Positions 41,941-51,211 of a stretch of DNA of 64,000 bases are shown here, one piece after another (position 1 is the first letter of the stretch; the number at the start of each line of letters is the position of its first letter). The notes below the pieces were generated by a model. It ran no database searches. It saw only the letters and a program-made list of their open reading frames with translations, and had not been told where the DNA came from. The stretch comes from Mytilus edulis (taxonomy: Eukaryota; Mollusca; Bivalvia; Mytilida; Mytilidae): positions 59,937,431 through 60,001,430 of the forward strand of contig NC_092349.1 of NCBI RefSeq assembly GCF_963676685.1, written 5' to 3'. Made by a program: the position numbers and the translations under genes.

Positions 41941-43392
41941 GCCCTGCTTGACAATATGTGAAACAATTCAAAAGAGAAATCAATGGTTTGATTTATGACA
42001 AAATAAAAGCAACTTTTAGACAACCAGTGTATAACAGGTCCTAAGGCTTACTTAGAACAGGCACACAAATGTTGGGTCAAACATGTTTGTGAGCTCTCAG
42101 CCTTCCCCTATCCTGGAACAGTGGTGAAACAGCACAACATGAAAAGAAACATGAAAATCAGTACTGGTCAATGAGCATCAACCCAACCATAAAAATAATT
42201 TTAAAAATAAACTTCTACCGGACCAAATATAGTCTTCCACCCATAAAATAATACATGCATTATGTCCTGATTCTTTAAAAAAAAAATGGAATATTCAACC
42301 TGGACACAAAACTGAATTTTACTTGACTTTTACATTCATGAATTAGAAATCATTTTTTTATATCCAGTTTACTTGAGTTAAAAGACATTGTATATGATAC
42401 ATTAAAATATGGATTATATCACATTCAATATTCATATTAAGTAACATAAAAACATTAAAAAAAATATCAAAATTAATTCTAATACAATCAAAATCCAAAT
42501 AAAAGTTAAATTTTAAATTTAAACAATTGATAGGAAAAATAATAATTTTTAATGTCACCTTTCATAAATAATTTCAAACTGTTCTAATTACAAAACCATC
42601 AATCAGATGTGCTCTTAAATTGTTTTCCCTAGGTTGAACTATAATAGGATTAATCAAATTAGCTTTACTAACTACTCAATCTGTTAATTGGATTAATTGA
42701 ATACATTGATTGTAAATAGATTTTGAAGGTGGTGGACGTAATATTTTATCGAGAGAAGAATTCACAATTTATTCTATGCTGGAGACGTTATATTGAATCA
42801 GGAAATACACATTACACTACATTATCATCTTATCATTTTAAAAAAGATTTTAAAGAACTTTTAATACCAATTTTAACAACTTCCACAAACTTTGAAAATG
42901 TAAACACTCCCGCCACACGAGAAAAAATGGCGACCAGCGGTTGATTTAAATTGGTTAGTCAATCCAGTTTTAGATTTTAAAGAAGTAAAATCCAATACAG
43001 AACATTTTTATAAACGTTTGAAGAATTATATCAGATTTTATCCATTGAAATTGGAATTCTATACTTGCTATAATTTTATTTGCCTGCATTAACCCGTTTT
43101 ATCAAATTGCCGAACAACAGTCAGTGTGAGCCAAGTCTATCTTACGTTTTAGAATTGAACTTGATATTTTATATTATTATTATAAACGTATATTTTATAA
43201 TACTTTGGTGAAGTCGGAACTATAAAGGAAATATTCAACGATAACTACTTAAACCACTAGTTCAGGGTCGATCGTGGGACTAACCACAACGTACTCTGAC
43301 CTTTTGGTTCCTATCATTGGACTCATTTAGAACTAACGATTATCCTTAGCAAATTATTGAAATATATCCAAATCTGTATAGTGAAGCCTCTC

Positions 43393-44127
43393 ATGTCCGA
43401 GAATAAATTAATCAAATACTTGAGGAAGGAATTCAAGGTACCTTCAGGCACACAACATCTCACACCAATATTACTTTCTGATAGCAAAGGTTTTTCTCTA
43501 CAGAAACAAGCATCTAATCCGGTGGAACAAAGCATAAAACTCTGGTGTAAATCTGGTCGAAACTCTAGACAAGGGTTAGAGTGGTTACAAGAAAACTTGG
43601 CAACACAAATTGGTCGCATAGATAACATATCACTGTATGTTTGGCTTGGAACGTGTGATCTAACCACATATAATAAAAAATTCATAGCTCTTGGATCAGA
43701 AAACAAAGAGAACATAGAACAAATAGTAACAAATTTTAAAGAAATCTCTTCATTATTTACTAGATACCCTGGATGCAAATTAACATTTTTAGAAACTCCG
43801 GTATATTCTATATTTGACTGGAACAAACAAGCTGGCCACAAAAATCCTAATGAATTTCTAACTAAAGACGACCAACTCATCGAACAAGTGCACATACTGA
43901 ATGAACACATCCGTACTATAAATACATCCTTAGGAACAAGCGCACCAAACTTCAATTTGGATTTAAGCCACTCAAAATACAAAAATTCAACAAACACAGT
44001 CTATCGACCCCGAGACCAATATAATTTCACCTTATACAAAGACGGAATTCATCCCAACCGAAATTTAGCTGGAGTCTGGTTACGTAAACTTGCAATTAAA
44101 GTCAAAGACGAATGTTGGTCTGTCTAA
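43393..44127 (+). CDS. Retrotransposon SGNH-hydrolase-like ORF, 244 aa
   Basis: First ATG of the frame; the frame is open further upstream only to a TTG at 43357. Three SGNH/GDSL-type blocks are visible in order: LLSDSKGFSL near residue 30 (block I, with SDS in place of GDS), VWLGTCDLT near residue 85 (block III, with Cys in place of the usual Asn of GxND), and DGIHPNRN near residue 220 (block V, Asp-x2-His). The catalytic Ser and the Asp/His pair are retained. Esterase domains are known inside ORF1 of some CR1/L2 LINEs; here the domain is a separate reading frame. A lipid or ester substrate and a role in retrotransposition are inference. Confidence 0.7.
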   Translation: MSENKLIKYLRKEFKVPSGTQHLTPILLSDSKGFSLQKQASNPVEQSIKLWCKSGRNSRQGLEWLQENLATQIGRIDNISLYVWLGTCDLTTYNKKFIALGSENKENIEQIVTNFKEISSLFTRYPGCKLTFLETPVYSIFDWNKQAGHKNPNEFLTKDDQLIEQVHILNEHIRTINTSLGTSAPNFNLDLSHSKYKNSTNTVYRPRDQYNFTLYKDGIHPNRNLAGVWLRKLAIKVKDECWSV

Positions 44128-44189
44128 ATATTCTCCTGATTTGATTTAATATATATATACATATGTACATACTGACTGTTGTGATTGAC

Positions 44190-44750
44190 TATTATATTGG
44201 TACAACTAATCGACAGTGGGACTTACCACAACGTATTGTTATATCATTCACTGTATCATAGGAGCAAACTTTAATATAAAAAAAAAAAAAAACATTATAT
44301 AGAGAATTGACAATTATACTTGGTTGTTACAACTGATCGACAGTGGGACTTACCACAACGTATCATTGTTTCAGTCGTAGTATCCTCTACCATCGCTATA
44401 TATATACAGATTTGTGTAACCGACAATTATACTTGGCCGTTACAACTGATCGACAGTGGGACTTACCACAACGTATCATTGTTTCGGTCGTAGTATCCTC
44501 TACCATCGCTATATATATATACAGATTTGTGTAACTGATAATTATACTTGGCTGTTACAACTGATCGACAGTGGGACTTACCACAACGTATCATTGTTTC
44601 AGTTGTAGTATCCTCTACCGTCGTTATATATATACCATATACAGATTTGTGTGATTGACAATTATACTTGGCCGTTACAACTGATCGACAGTGGGACTTA
44701 CCACAACGTATCTTTGTCTCAGTCATAGTATCCTCTACCTTTCACATAAT
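44190..44750. repeat. ~115-bp tandem repeats between retrotransposon ORFs
   Basis: The core GACAGTGGGACTTACCACAA recurs five times, with the start of the GATCGA-type block at 44208, 44335, 44448, 44563 and 44683. Between cores are TAGTATCCTCTACC and TATATATATACAG stretches. A sixth, diverged core (GATCGTGGGACTAACCACAA) is at about 43270, before the first ORF. An A run at 44278-44292 interrupts the first unit. Confidence 0.93.
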
Positions 44751-44813
44751 CACAGGAATATATTAGTTCTGATAGCTTACGAAACAGAGAACATTGTACA
44801 ATCAATCAACAAA

Positions 44814-47201
44814 ATGGACACTTTGGCGATATCCACATGTCCTAAAATTCATGATCAGCCAAAAATTGTAACCAATACTAGGCACAAAAACTTTGAACTA
44901 AATCTTGACAAAGCAATTGCTAGGAAACTTGAAGCTACTAAGCGCCCAGTCAATGTAACTTATAAACTCACAGGAGGGGGACTTACTGCAAAGGCTGATA
45001 CTGTGTCATTTGAACTGATGAAAAATGCTATAATACATTATTATGAACAACTAGATGTCAATGATAGATATATAAACATCAAGGTTGATAAAGATCTAGA
45101 TAAGAAAGGCCTCACAGTTGGACTGGTTATCAGAGTGATAGCCAATGATACCCCGAGCTACACATTGTCTGTATACTATACATCATGCTCACTACTTGTT
45201 AATGGAAGAGACACAATTAGATTCTTTACAATTGATCTACCTGAAATACACAAGACAATTCATAAGGTGATCTTAAATGGTACCAAAGTTGATCTCCAAT
45301 CTCTCAATAAACACTTAGAAGAGCAATTACAAAAAATGCTTGAAGAAAGACAAAAATCTGTATCGGAACCTAGTAAAACAAACCAACTAATTTCCAAAAT
45401 AGATCCTGCCAAGTGTTTAAAATGTAAACGTAATGTTCAAACTAAAGGTGTGTACTGCTCAGCTGGTGAGCACTGGATTCACTACAGGTGTGCCCGACTA
45501 AAGGATGCCGAAATAAGTGCACTAGAAGATAATAACACAAATAACTTTTGTTGTATCATATGCGCAGAATCAAAGTCAGACCAACACACTCACTTACCAA
45601 AACTCAAAAGTATCGAACAAGTCATTACTAATCATGAACAATGCTTACACTCAGCTAGAGATATTCTATTAGAGGAGATCCAAACAATATGCTCTGTATG
45701 CGATACTCGTATAAACAACAAATCTGTGAACTGTGAAATGTGTCTTCAATCTTGTCATATGGATTGTCTTTCCACTATTTGTCCATCCAATAATTACGTA
45801 AATGATACATCTAATGACACAAACATCTGTCTGAACTGTTACAATGTAACTAATCAACAACTTCAATGTGGCATGCCAGATGTTCAAGACTTCAGTCATA
45901 GGCAATCTAGGCCCAATTATGGCATTATAACAACAAATGAACATATTCCAGTACCAACTCACATACATGTAGGCTTAAATGAAACTACCAAACAGGGTGA
46001 AATACCTAAAACATCACTTGTACAAGATTCTGAACCTGTACGCACTATGATATCTATGAGTCCAGTAATAGTGGCCACTGAACAACATAAAGATGTACCA
46101 CCTATATCGCCAAATATCACCATTGATAAGTCACCTTCACTGCTGAATATCAACACAGACGAGACTACTCCATTGCAGAATATCAACATAGACGGGACTA
46201 CTCCACTGCAGAATGTCTCCGTAGATCAGTGTACGATACAGAAACCACCATCCTCTGCTAGTAATAATACCAACAACACCACACGAACAGATTTGGAGTT
46301 AAAAGAAATTAAGCAGTCAGAACTAAGACAGCGTGAGTTAAAACTGAGAAAAAAAGAGGAGGAGTTAAAAATAAGGGAGAGAATTATAGAAGAAACCCAA
46401 ACAGAGAAGATCTGGTTTCAAACTTACATCAACAAGCTTGAACAAAGAGTGAAAGAACTAGAAAGATCAAATGAAATTCTGCGAAAACATTCCAATCTGT
46501 TAAATGTTCCTGAACCTACTAATCAAACAGTTAATAAAGATAGTAGTCAAGCACCAAGCCAGAACCAAAACGTACAAACAAATTCTAGCAATATACAACT
46601 ACTTGGAAATATTCAGGACAGGGTCTCCAACTTCATCTTGCGACAAATTGATGACCAGTTAGTAAAACTCGAAGATTCCTTCATCAAAAGTAGTCAATCA
46701 CCATCTTATCAAGGTACAAACTTATCTCCGGATCAATCACAAACAAGAGAGTTCCAACAACAGATACCTCCACAATTTAACGTCAATCATCAACATCTGA
46801 CTATGAATCCAACATGTATTCCACCAAATCGTATGAATACCATAAACAGCAGTACAGACACAAGTAGGAGTAGGTCTAATGATATTGGCGTCAATAGAAC
46901 TTTAAGTGGACAAACTATCTATTATTCACCACCGTCATATATGACACCAAAATATCAAGCTAATGTCCCACCTGGTATCCAGGCAGTATCTACTAACAAC
47001 CAGAAGATACCATATATGCACCTACATTACAATAGTACATTACCATCTACAGTACAAACCAAAATATGTGTGGAGCCTCATCCCTTGACTCATCATAATC
47101 AGCATACCTGGCAAGGCAGTCAGCAAAACAGCAGCAATCAAAATATTCTACGAAAAGACCATTTTTTAGGACACAGCCAGCCACAATACAGCAGACCATA
47201 G
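44814..47201 (+). CDS. Retrotransposon ORF1: two PHD-type zinc fingers and a coiled coil, 795 aa
   Basis: ATG in a strong context (ACAAAATGG). An N-terminal ~190-residue region is unrecognised. The first PHD-like finger, at about 199-250, is CLKCKRN...CSAGEHWIHYRC...CCIIC (C4HC3 spacing). The second, at about 290-345, is CSVCDTR...CEMCLQSCHMDC...CLNC. Then short repeats (NINTDETTPLQ, NINIDGTTPLQ), a charged coiled coil at about 493-562 (RELKLRKKEEELKIRER), and a Gln/Asn/Ser-rich tail. In LINEs ORF1 coats the RNA; PHD fingers can bind histone H3 tails, so chromatin targeting is a reasonable inference. The last 103 nt overlap ORF2. The frame is open upstream to 44691, but only from a GTG inside the tandem repeat. 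Confidence 0.85.
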   Translation: MDTLAISTCPKIHDQPKIVTNTRHKNFELNLDKAIARKLEATKRPVNVTYKLTGGGLTAKADTVSFELMKNAIIHYYEQLDVNDRYINIKVDKDLDKKGLTVGLVIRVIANDTPSYTLSVYYTSCSLLVNGRDTIRFFTIDLPEIHKTIHKVILNGTKVDLQSLNKHLEEQLQKMLEERQKSVSEPSKTNQLISKIDPAKCLKCKRNVQTKGVYCSAGEHWIHYRCARLKDAEISALEDNNTNNFCCIICAESKSDQHTHLPKLKSIEQVITNHEQCLHSARDILLEEIQTICSVCDTRINNKSVNCEMCLQSCHMDCLSTICPSNNYVNDTSNDTNICLNCYNVTNQQLQCGMPDVQDFSHRQSRPNYGIITTNEHIPVPTHIHVGLNETTKQGEIPKTSLVQDSEPVRTMISMSPVIVATEQHKDVPPISPNITIDKSPSLLNINTDETTPLQNINIDGTTPLQNVSVDQCTIQKPPSSASNNTNNTTRTDLELKEIKQSELRQRELKLRKKEEELKIRERIIEETQTEKIWFQTYINKLEQRVKELERSNEILRKHSNLLNVPEPTNQTVNKDSSQAPSQNQNVQTNSSNIQLLGNIQDRVSNFILRQIDDQLVKLEDSFIKSSQSPSYQGTNLSPDQSQTREFQQQIPPQFNVNHQHLTMNPTCIPPNRMNTINSSTDTSRSRSNDIGVNRTLSGQTIYYSPPSYMTPKYQANVPPGIQAVSTNNQKIPYMHLHYNSTLPSTVQTKICVEPHPLTHHNQHTWQGSQQNSSNQNILRKDHFLGHSQPQYSRP
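47162..47168 (+). promoter_or_regulatory. Candidate -1 ribosomal frameshift site TTTTTTA
   Basis: In ORF1 frame the codons are CAT TTT TTA GGA, so T_TTT_TTA is positioned exactly as an X_XXY_YYZ slippery heptamer. A -1 slip puts the ribosome in the ORF2 frame, which is open from 47099. It lies 33 nt before the ORF1 stop. No strong stem-loop is obvious by eye in the next 60 nt; a pseudoknot cannot be excluded. Confidence 0.7.
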
Positions 47202-50200
47202 CATCAGAAAGTAGTAATCAGACCTCAGAACAAGGCAATAGCAAGAAATTGAACATTTTATCTTTTAACTGTAAGAATTTAAAGACAAGTGGGAACTTTA
47301 TTAGGGAAATGGAAAAGGAAATTGATATATTTTTAATACAAGAACACTGGTTATTTCATTGTGAATTAAATATGTTATCAGAAATTCATGACAACATTGC
47401 GGGAAGTGGTAAAGCCGTAGATTCTGATGATCCAATATCAGCCTCATTCATGCCACGTGGTTTTGGAGGAGTAGCAATTTTATGGAATAAAGCCATTGAT
47501 AAATATATTAAACCTATTACGGACGGTTCTAATCGTATTCAATGCGTTGAGTTATTAACTAGCAAACCAACTGTCATAATGTCCGTATACTTACCAACTA
47601 AATCAACAACAGACAGCAAAATTATCTTTGATGACTGCATTGACCAACTATATGAGATAGTCCAAAAATACAAAGAGACACATGATATAGTGATTGGAGG
47701 GGACTTTAATGAAGACATTGTCAAAGAAACAAATAACTCCAAACGTAAAATTGCACTTCTTGAATTTATGAAAGAATGTAAATTAACAACAAACCATAAG
47801 GGACCAACTTTTATTAACACATCCGGTGCAGATGTATCAGAAATAGATTACTTTCTACACAGCAATATAGAACTACAGCCATCTAAGAGAATAACAGACC
47901 ATCCAGTAAATGTCTCTGACCATCACCCAATACTTCTCCAAATGCAATGCTATTTAATTCAACATGCTCAACAAACATCAAACAATCAGAAACTGAAAAT
48001 TAAATGGGAAAAATTAGATAAACAACAATACACGGACATCATTAGCAAAGAGATCATCAAATATTCAGATATGCTAGAAAACGATAATGAGAGCATAGAC
48101 CAGATTATTAAAGGCACAACAAATTTAATGTCTGAAACAGCCAAAAAAGTTAGCAAACAGAAGACATATGGCAAGAACAAACTAAAATTAAATATCTGGA
48201 ACAAAGAAATTGCTGACGCATTAAAAGCCAATAAGCAAGCATACAAGATATGGAAGGACAATGGACGTCCAATGAACATCGACCATCCATTAATTATTGA
48301 AAAGAAACTGACAAGGAAAACATTTAGGACGGAAATCAGGAACGAAGAGCTACGAAGGAAACATAACGAGAGGAACACCTTGATACACTCGAATAGTGGC
48401 GACAAAAATCTTTTCTACAAACTGATACGTAAGCAAAGACAAAATGGCAATACCTTCATAAACGACCTAAACGTTGATGGAGAAACTTTCGAAAGAGATG
48501 ATATCTTATCTGGATGGCATACTCATTTTAAAAAACTGGCAATACCAACTGAACATCCATCATTTAATTACCAGCATTTACAACTATGTGAAATGGACTA
48601 TGATACAATCTTAGAAATAAGTCGCCAATTTACATCAAAAGAAGTAAGCCTGGATATCATTCAAAAAGCTATTAAATCCATAAATAAAGGAAAAGCAGAA
48701 GACATATATGGCGTTTCCATAGAAAATTATTTATATGGAGGGGACCTATTTTTGAAATTTCTACATAAACTCATTAATACTATGTTTCAAAAAAGGCTGA
48801 TTCCTGATTTTATAAAGATGGGTCTATTATCACCAGTTTACAAAAACAAAGGAGACAAATCCTACTCCAAGAACTACCGTGGTATAGTTGTTTTACCAAT
48901 ATTATTGAAAATAATTGAGTACATACTACGTGATGATCTGAGAAAACATTCTCTCGACCTACAGTCAATACTACAGAGAGGCTTCACTGCAAATGCGTCA
49001 CCACTGAATGCAGCAATCATAGTAGAGGAAGTATATAGAGAATACATGGACAAGAAATCGCCATTTCTTATAGCTTTACTGGATGCGAAATCTGCCTTTG
49101 ATGTTGTGGTCCTAAAAATGCTTCTACGGAAAGTACACTTCACCGATGTCAATCCAGCGACTTGGATATTAATTGATGAAATACATAAAAACACAGAAGC
49201 ATGCGTCAAATGGGCAAATGATTATTCAGAAAAGTTTCCAGTCCAACAGGGAGTTAAACAGGGAGGTCTTCTCAGTGCAGATCTGTATAAAATATATATT
49301 GAAGATTTACTTCATAATTTTGAAAATGTTGCACAGGGATGCACAATTGGAGAAACCTCTGTTAATGCAATAGCTTGTGCGGATGATGTTGCCTTGATGA
49401 GCGAAAACCCAGCAGAACTACAACTTCTCATAAATATAGCTGCTGAATATAGTCAAAACCATCACTATCTACTACAGCCTCAAAAAAGCGTTGTCTTACA
49501 AATAGAACCATCTAACCGCAAGAAACAGTCTAAATCAGTCAATTTAACTTTGAATGAAAATCCTATGCCAGTCGTTGACAAATCACCTCATCTTGGAATT
49601 CTTAGATCAACATCTTCAAAAAACTCTCAAAATGAAACCACGGACCAGAACATTACTAAATCTAGGAGAGCCGCCTACAGTCTCATGTCAACAGGACTGC
49701 ATGGTGAGAATGGACTTGATCCGATTACCTCATTACATCTGATCAAAACCTTTATACAACCTATTCTTACATACGGTTTAGAAGTTATATTACCTACTTC
49801 ATCTAATCTACTAAAATTAGAAAAGTTCCAAAAACAGTTGCTTAAGAGAATTATGTCTTTACCGATATGTACACCAGATCCGAGTATTTACATCCTATCC
49901 GGATTCTTACCTATAGAAGCACAAATCGACCAAAAAGCGCTAATTTTATTTAATAACATATGTAGGCAAGACAACTCAAATTTAGAAAAGAAATTGGCTA
50001 TTAGACAATTAACCGTCAAAGATCAATCGAGCAACAGCTGGTTTATTTCAATTAAGAAAATGATATTTAAATATGGACTACCATCTCCGTTACAACTTCT
50101 AAACTGTGCGCCAAAAAAGTTTCAATGGAAGAGAACTGTCCAAATTGCCGTTTATAAATACTGGAAAGAAGCAATAATTTCATCCGGAAAAAGCTATATG

Positions 50201-50686
50201 TCTCTTCGACATCTTAATATAGAAGCATACAATCCTGGGGAATTTCACCATCTTTTGGACATAAATACAACTAACGATCCGACCAGAGAAACAACAAGAC
50301 TGGCAATTAAATTAAAATTAGTAACTGGCACTTATATATTACAAAATAAAAGATTTAGATATACAGAAAACGAAACTCCGATCTGTAAATTATGTGATCA
50401 AGGCGATGAAACTCTCTGTCACTTCCTGTTGGACTGTCAAATTCTACAACCTATCCGACAAAAATATTTTCACCAGATCGATGAAATATTACATTTAATA
50501 TCGAAAGACAACTTTAGAACACTTTCCAGTCATGATAAAATCCAAATAATCCTGGACTGTACGTTATACTATACTGGACTAAAAGGAAATAGTGAAAACA
50601 TTGTTAAATTAGATGCAATATGCAGGCAAATGTCGTATGCGTTACATATAGCAAGATACCGATCCTTAGATATTAAAAGGAAATGA
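47168..50686 (+). CDS. Retrotransposon ORF2: AP-like endonuclease, reverse transcriptase, zinc finger
   Basis: About 1172 codons in the -1 frame relative to ORF1, open from 47099 without an ATG before the endonuclease. EN (from 47249): SFNCKN, QEHW, GGDFNED, EIDYFL and VSDHHP, i.e. all expected metal and catalytic residues. RT (about 48600-49620): YRGIVVLPILLKI, LLDAKSAFDVV (motif A Asp), VQQGVKQGGLLSADLYK (motif B) and CADDVAL (motif C, at 49376-49387, Cys where Tyr or Phe is usual). The C-terminus has CKLCDQGDETLCHFLLDC (50378-50437), a zinc knuckle. No RNase H domain is evident. TAG/TGA-free to TGA at 50684-50686. The first ATG falls after the catalytic Asn strand, so ATG initiation would give a crippled endonuclease. 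Confidence 0.9.
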   Translation, partial: RTQPATIQQTIASESSNQTSEQGNSKKLNILSFNCKNLKTSGNFIREMEKEIDIFLIQEHWLFHCELNMLSEIHDNIAGSGKAVDSDDPISASFMPRGFGGVAILWNKAIDKYIKPITDGSNRIQCVELLTSKPTVIMSVYLPTKSTTDSKIIFDDCIDQLYEIVQKYKETHDIVIGGDFNEDIVKETNNSKRKIALLEFMKECKLTTNHKGPTFINTSGADVSEIDYFLHSNIELQPSKRITDHPVNVSDHHPILLQMQCYLIQHAQQTSNNQKLKIKWEKLDKQQYTDIISKEIIKYSDMLENDNESIDQIIKGTTNLMSETAKKVSKQKTYGKNKLKLNIWNKEIADALKANKQAYKIWKDNGRPMNIDHPLIIEKKLTRKTFRTEIRNEELRRKHNERNTLIHSNSGDKNLFYKLIRKQRQNGNTFINDLNVDGETFERDDILSGWHTHFKKLAIPTEHPSFNYQHLQLCEMDYDTILEISRQFTSKEVSLDIIQKAIKSINKGKAEDIYGVSIENYLYGGDLFLKFLHKLINTMFQKRLIPDFIKMGLLSPVYKNKGDKSYSKNYRGIVVLPILLKIIEYILRDDLRKHSLDLQSILQRGFTANASPLNAAIIVEEVYREYMDKKSPFLIALLDAKSAFDVVVLKMLLRKVHFTDVNPATWILIDEIHKNTEACVKWANDYSEKFPVQQGVKQGGLLSADLYKIYIEDLLHNFENVAQGCTIGETSVNAIACADDVALMSENPAELQLLINIAAEYSQNHHYLLQPQKSVVLQIEPSNRKKQSKSVNLTLNENPMPVVDKSPHLGILRSTSSKNSQNETTDQNITKSRRAAYSLMSTGLHGENGLDPITSLHLIKTFIQPILTYGLEVILPTSSNLLKLEKFQKQLLKRIMSLPICTPDPSIYILSGFLPIEAQIDQKALILFNNICRQDNSNLEKKLAIRQLTVKDQSSNSWFISIKKMIFKYGLPSPLQLLNCAPKKFQWKRTVQIAVYKYWKEAIISSGKSYMSLRHLNIEAYNPGEFHHLLDINTTNDPTRETTRLAIKLKLVTGTYILQNKRFRYTENETPICKLCDQGDETLCHFLLDCQILQPIRQKYFHQIDEILHLISKDNFRTLSSHDKIQIILDCTLYYTGLKGNSENIVKLDAICRQMSYALHIARYRSLDIKRK

Positions 50687-51211
50687 GGATATTTCATTGT
50701 TATGAACTGATAACATGTTCCGAACATCGATACTCCCGTATTTATACTGTTGTTTTGCCGAGAGCATACCTGTCAAATAGTGTACTGTATATACTCGTAT
50801 AGTGTGGAAATTATTTTAAACATGGCTAATTCAATGATGCATAGAGGATAATATGAAACATTGATATATCTCCGTACTCAAGTGTATTATATAATTACCG
50901 ATAATGTGTGTAAATTAGTGTACATAGATGTGGTGGTGGAATATCGACTACTCAAATGAGGTTGTCCCGAAGTGGACGGAGAAAGATTTCCTGGTAAGGT
51001 AAGATGACCCTAAGCCATAGACAAGCCAACAACTATGTGGAACTGAAAATAGACAGAAATGTCTCCATGTCTCAATTTATATGCCATTTTATGCTGCTTG
51101 TCAAAAAGGAGCATTTCATTTCATAAAATGTCATGATATAAATACAGTAATTGGAAAGTCCATATCATTTCATTTTATATCTTAAACTTTGTACACTTAA
51201 ACAACTACAAA

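Larger units (their letters stand above)
42711..51002 (+). mobile_element. Apparently intact three-ORF non-LTR retrotransposon (CR1/L2-like)
   Basis: The ends are fixed by comparison with arm B, which reads ACATTGATGACCC across the insertion point. Here ACATTGAT precedes the element and GATGACCC follows, a 3-bp GAT duplication or no duplication. The 3' end is GGTAAGGTAA, a pentamer microsatellite instead of poly-A, as in CR1/L2-type elements. Layout: 5' region 42711-43392, SGNH-like ORF 43393-44127, tandem ~115-bp repeats, PHD-finger ORF1 44814-47201, EN-RT ORF2 (-1 frame) to 50686, 3' UTR. All ORFs lack internal stops and the EN and RT catalytic residues are present, so it may be active. Exact clade not determined. 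Confidence 0.9.

Noticed and set aside
42723-42944. 73-codon frame at the 5' end of the LINE
   Set aside because: Starts at TTG, has no motif, and precedes the first ATG-started ORF; more likely 5' UTR. A conserved peptide in relatives would change this.
43323-43997. 224-codon open frame antisense to the SGNH-like ORF
   Set aside because: It mirrors the codon structure of the real ORF, has no recognisable motif, and starts and ends arbitrarily within it.
45669-46189. Antisense frames of 76-99 codons within ORF1
   Set aside because: Shadows of a long coding sequence on the plus strand without motifs.
47249-50686. ORF2 starting at TTG 47249
   Set aside because: No ATG and no special context; the frame is open 150 nt further upstream, and the phased slippery heptamer explains expression better.
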